Positions 25,682 through 34,890 of a stretch of DNA of 64,000 nucleotides are shown one piece after another. Each line of letters starts with the position of its first letter. The stretch's first letter is position 1. The position numbers and the translations under genes were made by a program. Below the pieces are notes generated by a model that did not search any database, had not been told where the DNA came from, and saw only the letters and a program-made list of their open reading frames with translations. This stretch comes from Centropus unirufus. Lineage: Eukaryota; Chordata; Aves; Cuculiformes; Centropidae. The stretch is taken from the NCBI GenBank assembly GCA_013397695.1, contig VYZI01000424.1:418549-482548 (forward strand), given 5' to 3'.

Positions 25682-25687
25682 AATAAA
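25682..25687 (+). terminator. PBX3: main PBX3 poly(A) signal
   Basis: AATAAA in CATGAATAAACTTTTTGC, followed about 15-20 nt later by the likely cleavage region and a G/T-rich stretch (ATGTGG). The sequence around it matches my memory of the human PBX3 mRNA end, and a 1.46-kb 3'UTR fits the known transcript size. Confidence 0.8.
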
Positions 25688-25705
25688 CTTTTTGCTTTCA
25701 TGATC

Positions 25706-28190
25706 AAATGTGGACGTAATTTCTTCCCGCTCAGTTGAAATCAGACCCAGGAGAGGAAGGAGAGGAGGAGGCTGCCACAAGTGCATGAAGCAGGAGCCGA
25801 GCTTTTCTTTAAATACCCGCGGCTCCCCGGTGCCCTCTTGCCTGGAGACTGGAAATCCTGGGCAGGGAGCAGAGGGGGAGCTTCCCCCTGCCTCCGCCAG
25901 CCCCTGTCTCCGCTCCCGCTCTGCTCAGTAACAAACTCCAGTGGAGGTGAAGAAAGGGGTCGAGTCCTTCAGATGAGCTTAAAAGTCATCATATTCACTC
26001 TTAATTACCATCTTTATTTAACATTAACTTTGGGACCGCAGCCTGGGCCAGCAAGTGTAATGTGATTATAAAAATATTTTTCTTCATTAAGAAAACTTTT
26101 TTGGAAGGACGTATATCTATAAATGCTAATTTTACATCTTTTTAATAAAGTAAAGGTCAATAACAGGTAATGGCCTATTTACCATATCTCAAGGAAATTG
26201 ACTCACAGGAAATCAGATTAACGTTAATCACTTGCAGTAAATGGTCTTTGATAAATACAACGACTGACCGGGTGGGTTTGTGCACTGGGCAGGAGGAGGG
26301 AGAGCGCTCACCGCTGCCAGCCCTGCCCGTTCCAGGCAGTTGTTCAGCCCTTTAGGTGTATTTTGGTTGCTCAGTGATTATTTGCATGATTCAATTAGCT
26401 TGTGGTTCAGCTTCTCTTACCAACAGTTCTTTTATCAGGTTATTTGGTGAAATACCTTTGTTTACCTGCTCTCCCCACAGGACCGTGGCCACTTCCTTCT
26501 CCCTCCACATCCCGTGTGCCCTTGTGCCCCGGCCACTGCTGCTGCTTTTGTTTCTGGAGCAGACACAACTTCTCCATCACTTTTAGAACTGAATGTTGCT
26601 TCTTTCACTGCAGGTCATGCTTTTAAAGGAATATTTAAAAGAGTAACTCAGTACCTAGATGTGTATTGAAAAGCCTTTGTTGTCAGTCAATGAGACTTGG
26701 GGTGGATGGGGACCTTGGACTTCCAAAGACTTCTGTATGTGGAGGACAAAGCTCCCCAAGTCCCCGCTCCGGCTGCTCAAGCTCCAGCGGCATGGAAGCA
26801 GTATTTTAAATGTGAAGTGTGTCAGTGGAGGCGCAGGCAGTGTAATGAACACGCAGACGTCCCTCATCTTGATCACATCTCTGCTGGCCACAGGCAAGGA
26901 CCTGTCACATGCGGAGGAGGTTCATAGGAAGGCCATCAACAACCTTTGGGCCGCACGCGCGTGCCCGCGCCCGCTGGGCATCATTAGTGTGCGGCTTTGC
27001 AGCATTAAGGCTTTGGGTCCCTTTGAATTACAAGTGCAATTTGGCCTTTCCTTACATTGGAGAACAGACACGTGGCTGCATGGCAAATAATAAACATCCT
27101 TGAGGCCTGATCACACATCAGAAGGGTTTACAGCAAGCACCAGTGTTGGGCTCGTGCTGCTGAGGTGATGGCGTTTTCCCCGGTGGCTGCACCCCAAGGG
27201 CCAGCACGGCCTGGCGCAGGAGCAGTGGCCCCTGCAGAGATCCCTCTGCACGCGCATCCTGGCCGGGGGGCACAGCCCTGCGGCTGCCCGGGAGCCCTGC
27301 CCCGCCGGGGGTGCCTGCCCCGCCGTGGGGACCAGACCCTCCCGCCCTGCTCGGTGTTAAATTCTAATTGCCTGCCCCCCGGTTGGAGCTGCTGGGGCAT
27401 GCGAGCGCTGCTGCGGCCGGAGCCTCGCAGCGCTGTGCTGCCAGCGCAAGAGCAAAGCCACGTGCCGTGTGGCTCCCGCCGGCCCTGGAGGTGCCAGCCC
27501 CGCGGGAGCAGCCGGGGGTTTGCGGCAGGGATTGCTGGCTCCTGTGCCCAGCGCTGTCCTGGCGAAGGCTCCTGCTGCTGTCGTCGCTGCGCCACGCGGC
27601 TCCGGGCTGCGACAGGCACGAGGATGTCCAGCAGAGCCCCACGGTGCGGGGCACAACCACGCTGGGGACTGGCCCAGCTCCTCCTGACCCGCTGGGCTGG
27701 GGCTCTGCGGCGCAGCCGCTGCCCTGGGGGCTGCCAAGGAGCAGGAACAACTGCAGCCCCCATGGCCAGGGAGAAACAGCGGCTGGTTGCTCCGGCGAAT
27801 GCACCCAGTTTGTGACTTGCAGAGCTCCGTGAGGAGCTCCGTGAAGAAAAGCAGAACTTTGTGTGCCAGAAGCGAAGCGGGCAATGATCTCTCCGTGGCA
27901 CTCAGACACCAAGCTCCTGGCTCCATGCACCTGGCCTTGGATGCAACGAGTGACCCTCAGCCCAGGGATTGAACAGTCAGGGATACCGGAACCTGGCATG
28001 GCCAAACCCATGCCCCACGGCGCAGTGGGGACAGCGCTGCTGACAACGTGAACTTGGCGTTAGGTGAGCGAGGCTGAGCGGCACGGTGGGATTCTGTAGC
28101 ACCGGCTCTTGCAAAGACCACACACAAGTCTGATGGAAGATGCCGATGCCAGTATCTGTGCCATGCATTTCCCGTGTGATAAAAATTAAC
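25706..28190. other. Intergenic: downstream flank of PBX3
   Basis: No gene was recognised. 25960-26260 and 26350-26660 are AT-rich (with GATTATTTGCATGATTCAA at 26376-26394, a perfect octamer). 27160-27800 is CpG-dense. Open frames of 150-257 residues over the CpG-dense part occur on both strands at once, have biased Ala/Gly/Pro/Arg composition and look like products of low stop-codon density. Confidence 0.7.
27160..27800. other. CpG-dense block, possible CpG island
   Basis: About 640 bases with high GC and frequent CpG (for example GCGAGCGCTGCTGCGGCCGG near 27399), bounded by ordinary sequence. It lies about 1.5 kb beyond the PBX3 mRNA end. It could be an orphan CpG island with promoter or enhancer activity, or simply GC-rich microchromosomal DNA. 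No first exon or splice donor was confirmed. Confidence 0.35.
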
Positions 28191-28520
28191 TGAAGATGTT
28201 TCCAGTTTGTGTTAATAAAATACATCTTTTAAAGAATGGAATTCTTCAAAGATTGGCAAATTTTATTTTATTTCATTAGCTTTAATGTCACTGCCATATG
28301 GACTGTGAAGAAAAGTGAACCATTAGATGAGAGGGACTGAGTTATCAGTGTGACACAGAAAGCACTGATACAATTGTTAAGGATAAGCCCTGGGAGTGAT
28401 TTATTGCATGCATTGTATTAGCCACAGAGGAGTTATGATATGCTCCCCATTCCTGTATCATATTAGGATTTTATTAGTCTAATATGACACGGTAATATAA
28501 TATATGATTAGAATTCCCAT
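28191..28520. other. AT-rich island, candidate conserved non-coding element
   Basis: About 330 bases of AT-rich, repeat-free DNA between GC-rich flanks, with TTCATTAGCTTTAATG, TGATTTATTG (28397-28406, a PBX-HOX-like TGATTNAT core) and a long-stemmed inverted repeat at 28453-28492. Confidence 0.35.
28453..28492. repeat. imperfect inverted repeat (14-nt arms, 12-nt loop)
   Basis: The left arm is CTGTATCATATTAG (28453-28466) and the right arm CTAATATGACACGG (28479-28492). They pair over 14 positions with one A/C mismatch and one G/T wobble, around the loop GATTTTATTAGT. The innermost nine pairs are perfect. Confidence 0.75.
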
Positions 28521-30290
28521 CCAGTTATCCTTCCCTTGGTGGTGGAGAGCAGGAGAAGGTTTGTGTGCAGCAGCTCCCAGCCGTGGCCCCACGGAGAGGG
28601 GACGCCCGGGACAGCACGGCTGCTCATTTGTCTCCTGGGTTTTCCAGGCGGGATGTGGGTGCTGCTCCCGGCCGGGGTGCGCCGTGCGGCTGCTTTGCCA
28701 CCAGATTCTGTACAAAGCCGCGATGGGTGGCGGGGAAGGATGGCACTGGTGCCAGGGCTTGAAATCCACAGCGGGCACCAGTCCCGCAGCACCTGGGGAG
28801 GCCGCCTGCCCCAGAGTGGGCACCCCAGGAGGAAAGTTGTGCACAGAGCAGGGAAACCAGGGCTGAGGGAAAGCGGCACGAGAGGAGACACTGGGCAAAC
28901 ACGGGAGGTCTGGCTGAGGCTGCTGGTGCCGTGCAATGGTGGCCGAAGGGCACTGCTGCCCGCTACGGGCCTGCGGGTGACCATGATGGGCTCAGCACAG
29001 CCCAAAGGCTGCGGGCACCTGGCCAGCCTCCCAGGGCAGCCAGGCCCTGCCCCGGCTCCGTGCGGCAGCAGGCGCAGGGCAGTCCTGGCACCGGGGGCTT
29101 GGCCGGTGGCCCGGGTCCCTGCCACGCTCGCCCATTGTCCCCGCGCTGTGGCACCGGACACCGCGTGGCCACCAAAGGCAGGATTGGCCAGGCCGGTGGC
29201 TCATGGCCGGGATGGGCCGTGTCCGGCGCTCCATGCCCAGGCTGGCAGGGCTCTCCCCTCCCGCCCCTCTGCCGACCCGTGGCGTGCCCGGAGGGCAGCG
29301 CGTGCCCTGGGGCGAGGCCCGTGTCGGCCTCGGCTGCAGGACGCGTGGCCACGACTGCTGAGCCTCGTGACAGAGCCCCTCGCCCCCATCTCTGCCCGCT
29401 GGAAACTCGGCTTTCCCAACAAACCCCCAAGACAAACTTTTCTTCAAAGTCCCCCCGTGCCCCCGTGCGCGGGCTCTGGTGCGAACGCCGTTTGTAGCCG
29501 CGTTCTTGCCTGCAGCAGCGGCAGCAGGAAGGAAAAGTTCAAGCATTTCAGAGGCTCCTAGGTGATAAATCCCCAAATCTGTATCAAAGCCCATTTGATC
29601 ATCTCCCTGTCATTGACATAATAAAAAGGATTAATTTATTGGAGACTGTCAAAACTCTCACGTGGCAACAAATTTCAAGAACTTTTTTACAAAGGCTAAT
29701 TAAACCCAATTAGTTCTGTTCCTGTCTGTGGCTGCCAGCGTGGGTGCGGGCACACGCCTGGCGGGGAGCCCTGGGGGCATGCGGGGCACACGCTGTGCCC
29801 CATACCCGAGCCGCCGGTCCCGGGGTGCAGGGAGGGCCATGGGGCCATGGGGACCCACAGGCGGCCCCGAGGAGCGCGTCTCCTGGCGGAGGGGAAGGGG
29901 CCCTGCTCCTCCTCCTCCCACCACGCCGACCTGCCCAGCTCTCCAGGGCGGAGAAGGGCAATGCCTGGAGGGGCTCGGGGGTGCCCCTTGCCAGGGCTCC
30001 AAGGCGTCTCTGGCCGTGCCCACTGCCCACCAGAGTGGGCACCTGGGGAGGCGATGGTGCCCGTCTGCAGAAGCAGAGCTTGGGCCCAAGGGGAGCAGGC
30101 ATGGCTGGCGCCCGTGGCACACGCTCCCCTGGCACCGGCACGGGGCCTGGCACCAAGGCTGCTGCTCCCTGCACCGAGGAGCAAGGGCCTGGTGCCAGGG
30201 CTGCCGCCCTCGCCCCGCGCTGCCAGGGAGCCCAGGCCAGGCACCAGCAGAGCGAACGGGGTGAGGCTCGTGGCGCACCATCACCTATCG
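28521..30290. other. Intergenic GC-rich stretch
   Basis: About 1.8 kb of GC-rich DNA with overlapping long open frames on both strands (up to 341 residues). No frame shows a recognisable domain, and no Kozak/splice/poly(A) arrangement supports a gene. 29560-29710 is a short AT-rich interruption. Confidence 0.6.
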
Positions 30291-30830
30291 GTGCTATCTG
30301 TTAGGATAATGGAAAGAGGCTTTTTTTTGTGGTAAAATTCAGCATAAAGAGCACGCGTCATTAAATATGGAAATACAGAATTTTATTAGCAATCTGCTAG
30401 ATCTGAACTGACGCCAATTAAACAAAAAAGATATCATTTATAAAAAGGCAGAGTTCAAGTTATATTAAATATGAAACGCAATTTTCTGCTGGGTGTGATT
30501 TATTACTGGTGGTACATTGTTCAAAGAAGCATGTTATATTTCAATAGAGAAATATTGTTTATTCATTAATATTTTAAAACTTGCTTATTGCTGTGTACGA
30601 CTCTCCTGCAGAATGAAACTTATGATTTAAAACATGAATTAATAAACACATTTGAAAGTGTTAGACAATATCATAACCACTCATTTTTCATTTTATGGAG
30701 AGTGTATTAAACTTTTATAATTCTGTGTGTACTATTATTTCCCAAATAAAGGTATGGACTCTAAATTACTAATTTCAGGTAAAGATGAGAGAAAGCAATA
30801 GCATACGCTGGGAATCAGTCGCTCTGTCGT
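30291..30830. other. AT-rich island, strong candidate conserved non-coding element
   Basis: About 540 bases with very high AT and no simple repeat, flanked on both sides by GC- and CpG-rich DNA, so the boundaries are sharp. Motifs include GACGCCAATTAAAC, TGTGATTTATTACTGG (TGATTTAT core at 30496), CATTAATATTTTAAAAC and GAATTAATAAACAC. Inference: developmental enhancer in the PBX3 downstream desert. Confidence 0.42.
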
Positions 30831-31636
30831 GCTAATACGGGCCCAGGTCGGTGTTACACGATCCATGCACGAGGCTCCCGGTCCCCGCGTGCCGCAGCGG
30901 ACGGCGAGGACGCCACGGGCGCCGCAGGGATACCTCGTGCTCCTAATGCAAGGAAACGTTTGATAGAGGCTGACATCCTAAATGAGGCCAAAAATATTCT
31001 ATACAGAACGTGATAAAGCAGTAATGATCCCCGAGGCCTCGGGTTCTCTCAGTTATTACCTGCGCCAACCGCGTGCATCAGCGGCGTCGCAGGGGCCAGC
31101 CCCGCGCGCATCCCCTGACCTCGTTAGTTCTGAGCCCTTCGTGCGGGCTCCCCTTCCGCGGCTCGATTTAAACCACCCTTTCTGTATCCTAAACCCCCTC
31201 CCGCGGCAGCCTCACTGTATTACCATAACAATAACCACTATTTCAATTTTAAGAACTCATTTTTCCTCAAATAGAAAGTGCCAATCAATTTAAAGAGCAG
31301 AGGGTGCGCGCGGGAGGAGCAGGCAGGGCACGTGCCGCCATCTCGCCCTCCCGCTCAGCACCCTGCCCCGTGGCCACCGCCTTGCCAGCCCCCGTGGCTC
31401 TGTGGCACACCGAGGGCGGAGGGGACTGCCTTCTAACCTTGGGTGGCACAGGTGGAAGCAGTTGGACTGGGTGGAGAGCGGAGACTGGGAAGCGCCCCTG
31501 GCTGCTGCTGGAATGGGAGCGAGGAAAGCCCTGCGCCCCAAGGGCCTCTGGCTTTGGAGCACTGGCCCAGGACGAGGATCTGGGCATTCTCCGGGGGCCG
31601 AGGGGAGCAGGGGGTGTCCAGGATGCGTGTCAGCGG

Positions 31637-31680
31637 CACAGGGGGCACAGGGGGCACAGGGGGCACAGGGGGCACAGGGG
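31637..31680. repeat. 9-bp tandem repeat CACAGGGGG, about five units
   Basis: Five head-to-tail units, the last one base short. Its regular G-runs could form a G-quadruplex on the + strand. Likely length-polymorphic. Confidence 0.95.
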
Positions 31681-33376
31681 CCAGGGCCAGACTCCCCGCG
31701 GGAGGAGACGCGGCAGCCCTCACACCTGACAGGGAATGTAAATTAACTCTTCCCTTCTTCGTTGGCCAAAGTGAACCAGCAAACCTTATTACTACAAGCC
31801 AGTCAATTAATTAAAGTTCAGTGCTTAATCAAGTTCCAGTGGTCATCCACAGGGCACAGGGACTTCTGTCTCCCGGAGTTAAACGAGGAGCCCATGGCCA
31901 GGGCCGTGGGGCTGTGCGGGCTGCCGGCCGTGCCCGGCGCTGCCCAGGGCGTCCCCAGGCGAGGCGGCACCGGAGCCGAGGCCCTGCCTGGGAGCAGCGG
32001 GCAGGCTCCTGGTGAGCTGGGGCTCCGCACGCCTGCCCTGCCCGGCCCGGGTGCCCGCAGTGCTGCAAGGGGAAGGAGCCGCTGTTGGGCACCGCAGGGT
32101 GCGGAGGCACCAGTGCCAGCCCTGAGAGCCCCGCGCCACCCCAGCTCCTCGCGGGAGTGGGGTCCGTAGGAGGGATCCCTTGGAACCCCATTTTCCCTCC
32201 ACCATGGCTTGGCAGACAAAGCCACGAGGAAAGTGGCTCCCAGCACATGGAAATGGTGTGGGATGAGAGGGCTGAGCTCTGCGGGGCACAAAAGTGGAGA
32301 GGACGGTGGGCACCGGCTGCCTGGGTGGAGAACGGAGGGGACACAGCAGTGGTACTGCAGGCCTCTGGGGGCAAAACCTCTTTGCGACCGGCCTGCCCGT
32401 GGTTCCGTAACTCTCAAGACCATCCATAACTGGGAAAGAGATGCTGTCCAGTGCAGCCGGGCAGCAGATTCAATTAGGTTTCTCTCTCTCCAGAACATGG
32501 CACGAGAAGCAATGCCTCTTTTTTCAAGAATGTAATAACTGAGTGCAATGGAAATGCGTCAAGGAGACTCAGGGAACAGGATCCCTGCCTTAAATCTTGA
32601 AAAGCAGTCAAGAAAAATATGTTGTTTACCTGAATTTGTTTTTCATAAGGTCTCCCAGTGGATTAATAAACTAACCTTTCGTCTGTGAACACCTGGTCCT
32701 ACACACCATCAATAACACAAGCGTCACCCACCACACTCAGACACATTCGGTGGGAGAGGCAAATGGCAAATCCTAAATGAAAGTCACCAAAAAGACCACA
32801 TTCAGGACAGAGAGGTCACCCAGGGCCTGAGCTGTCCTTGGGCTTGTCCGGCTCCAGAAACAAGAAAGCTGGACAAGCCCCCAACTCCAGGCTGTGCTGC
32901 TGTGCCCCACTGCCCGGTGCCTGCCACAAATGCACTTTGTAAAGGGCCAAAATGACATCTGAGCTGTGAAATATATCCATAACGAATAATTAAGGCTGGA
33001 TAATATTTCTTCACAAGCCCTTCCATCCTTTTTTTGCAGTTCATAGTTCGATGGTGAAACACCAGACTGCCAGGTCTGGCCACGAGAACAGACAGTGAAA
33101 ATAAAACTTCGAGTTCTGCCGTCATTAATGGTGCAGGAGAGCTGTGGGGACTGGGCTTAAAGCGAGCTCTTGGCGGGGAGCGGAACCCGTTTCTGTGCCA
33201 GCCCGAGGAGATGCCTCACCGGCTGTGCAGAGCACGGGCTGGCAGGCAGGCTCCTGCTCCTGCCCTCGTCCAGGCGACATCCACCTCTCCGGAGAAGGAG
33301 GAAGAACGCTGCTTGGGCAGAAAGTAAGAGTAGAAGAGTGTACTGGTTAAGCTGGAATGCTTTTTGGTAATTACAG

Positions 33377-33386
33377 CCATATATGG
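33377..33386. promoter_or_regulatory. perfect CArG box (SRF site match)
   Basis: CCATATATGG is an exact CC(A/T)6GG palindrome within an AT-rich stretch. A ten-base motif match alone is weak evidence of function. Confidence 0.25.
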
Positions 33387-33820
33387 TTATAAAGAAGCTA
33401 ATTGGTTGCGGGAACGTGCAAGGTAACTGCCCTCAGTACTAACATCTGGGCCAAAAGACATAAAACGCTGTATAATTGCTCAATAAAGTGTCTTTGGTTG
33501 TAATCCCCAACCAGAGTCCGTGTGTCCATACACCACCCTCATCAGTGCCGGGGGTGCCAGCGCCGGGCAGCGGGGCCTCGCGTGTCCCTGTGATGGCCTG
33601 GGTGCTGCCTCCTGCCATGCATTCCAGCCGTGGTCCCCATGGGAGACTGGGGCTTCCCAACCCAGGGCAGGGGGCGTAGGGCATGGGAACACTGGCATGG
33701 ATGAGGGGAGCCCCTGGGGCTGCCCAGCCTCCGTGGGGCGGAGGGGACACGGGGCAACAGCTCCGACTGCGACGTGCTGCCACTGCGGCAGTGCTAGGCT
33801 CGAGCCTGGCATCCCCTAAT

Positions 33821-33830
33821 TGATTGATAG
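33821..33830 (+). promoter_or_regulatory. PBX-HOX composite site match
   Basis: TGATTGATAG fits the PBX-HOX consensus TGATTNATNN with the anterior-HOX-type core TGATTGAT. Several TGATTNAT cores are expected by chance in 64 kb, so this is a lead only. Confidence 0.2.
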
Positions 33831-34384
33831 GCTCGGACTGTCAGTGCTTAAAGAGATAATTCAATTTATAAAATCCTATTAAGTGGTGAAAGATTTTTTG
33901 ATTGTTGAATTGTTTCCTATGTTATGCAAGTCATTTTGGTCCCTCTCACTTGGCAATCCGCTTCCCGTTTGTGAGGAGGCTGGCAGCGCAGTCCTTCCCC
34001 GCTGCTGGGGGATGCTCAGAGCACGGGCAGTGGGAGGGCGAAGGGGACGCCAGGCACAAGGCATCCCAGCGCCCTGTGGGCTCCAGCAGCACCTTGGCTC
34101 GCGGGACGCTCCGTGTGGCTTCGCTGCCTCCCTCCTCTGGGATGGGCAGGGGCTGGCGCAGCAGCACCCTGCGGCACCCAGCGCCGCTCTGCCGGGCCTC
34201 GGTGCCAGGGCAGCAGCGCGGTGCCCGCAGGGCCCCAGCACCCAGGGTGTCCCCAGGCCTCCATGGGCGCAGGAGGCCCTGGGGTGCTGGGTGCCGCCTG
34301 GACCCCGTGTTCAGCGCCTGCTCTTTGTTCCCATCTGCCACCCCCACACTGATGCAAACTCCCCTCCTCGGTTTGTTTCCATAG

Positions 34385-34890
34385 AAATCCTCAGCTGTAA
34401 ATCCTTAAGTAACTTTTTTATTTATAGTGTGCTATTAATGTCCTTTCAAGCCGAGGACTCCAGGAAATGAAATAATAGAAAAGGCACCACTTTGAAATGC
34501 ATCCAGGCATTTATTGTTAGTAAGTGAAAAAGTAACATGAGCATTTAAAGAAAATATTGGCAGATAAATTGGGTTTTAAAGAAAATGTAATTGGATATAA
34601 TTTCGGCTTCATTCAGTTAGATATTTATTGTTTTATTGACTTATTTTCTTTTATTTATAATAAGGAGCTTAAGCTTAAATTTAATTTTGTTTATATAAAT
34701 ATAAGTTTTCATAGAAAATTTGGCTTTTAAATATGTTATCTAAGACGTTCCTGGCTTTGATAAAAGTGTGCAGCCTTTGCAAGGGTTTGTTTTAAATATT
34801 TCCAATCTCAGTAAATATGAAGTGGTGTATGTAATCATCATTATCATAACAATTAGCATTATTCTAATTAATGGGCAGGGCTAATGGCAA
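34385..34890. other. AT-rich island, strong candidate conserved non-coding element
   Basis: About 500 bases of very AT-rich, repeat-free DNA between GC-rich flanks. Motifs include GCTATTAATGTCC, TTTATTGTTTTATTGAC, AACAATTAGCATTATTC and CTAATTAATGGGC at the right edge. The sharp edges and lack of tandem structure argue against simple low-complexity DNA. Confidence 0.42.

Larger units (their letters stand above)
24245..25705 (+). other. PBX3: PBX3 3'UTR
   Basis: About 1.46 kb follow the stop codon, AT-rich and repeat-free, and end at the AATAAA of 25682-25687. The first bases (TAATCTCCTAGCAACAC, then CCTTGATTAGCGCATTCAG) resemble the human PBX3 3'UTR as I recall it, suggesting strong conservation. 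Within it are two let-7 seed matches, one miR-181 match, two miR-101/144 matches and two perfect Pumilio sites, listed separately. An earlier AATAAA at 24723-24728 and an ATTAAA at 25594-25599 could give shorter ends; use of the first would remove the let-7, miR-181 and Pumilio sites. Confidence 0.88.
30831..34384. other. Intergenic, mixed composition
   Basis: GC-rich and CpG-bearing stretches (30840-30930, 31060-31180, 31300-32170) alternate with AT-rich ones (30950-31060, 31180-31300, 32560-33060, 33310-33500, 33810-33960). A short 9-bp tandem repeat lies at 31637-31680. A perfect CArg-type box lies at 33377-33386 and a TGATTGATAG PBX-HOX core at 33821-33830. No gene was recognised. Confidence 0.6.

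Noticed and set aside
27128..28011. 257-, 216- and 215-codon frames over the CpG-dense block
   Set aside because: Overlapping frames on both strands with no recognisable protein; explained by low stop-codon density.
28536..29561. 341-codon open frame on the + strand
   Set aside because: GC-rich DNA with equally long frames on the opposite strand, biased Ala/Gly/Pro/Arg composition, no domain and no transcript signals.
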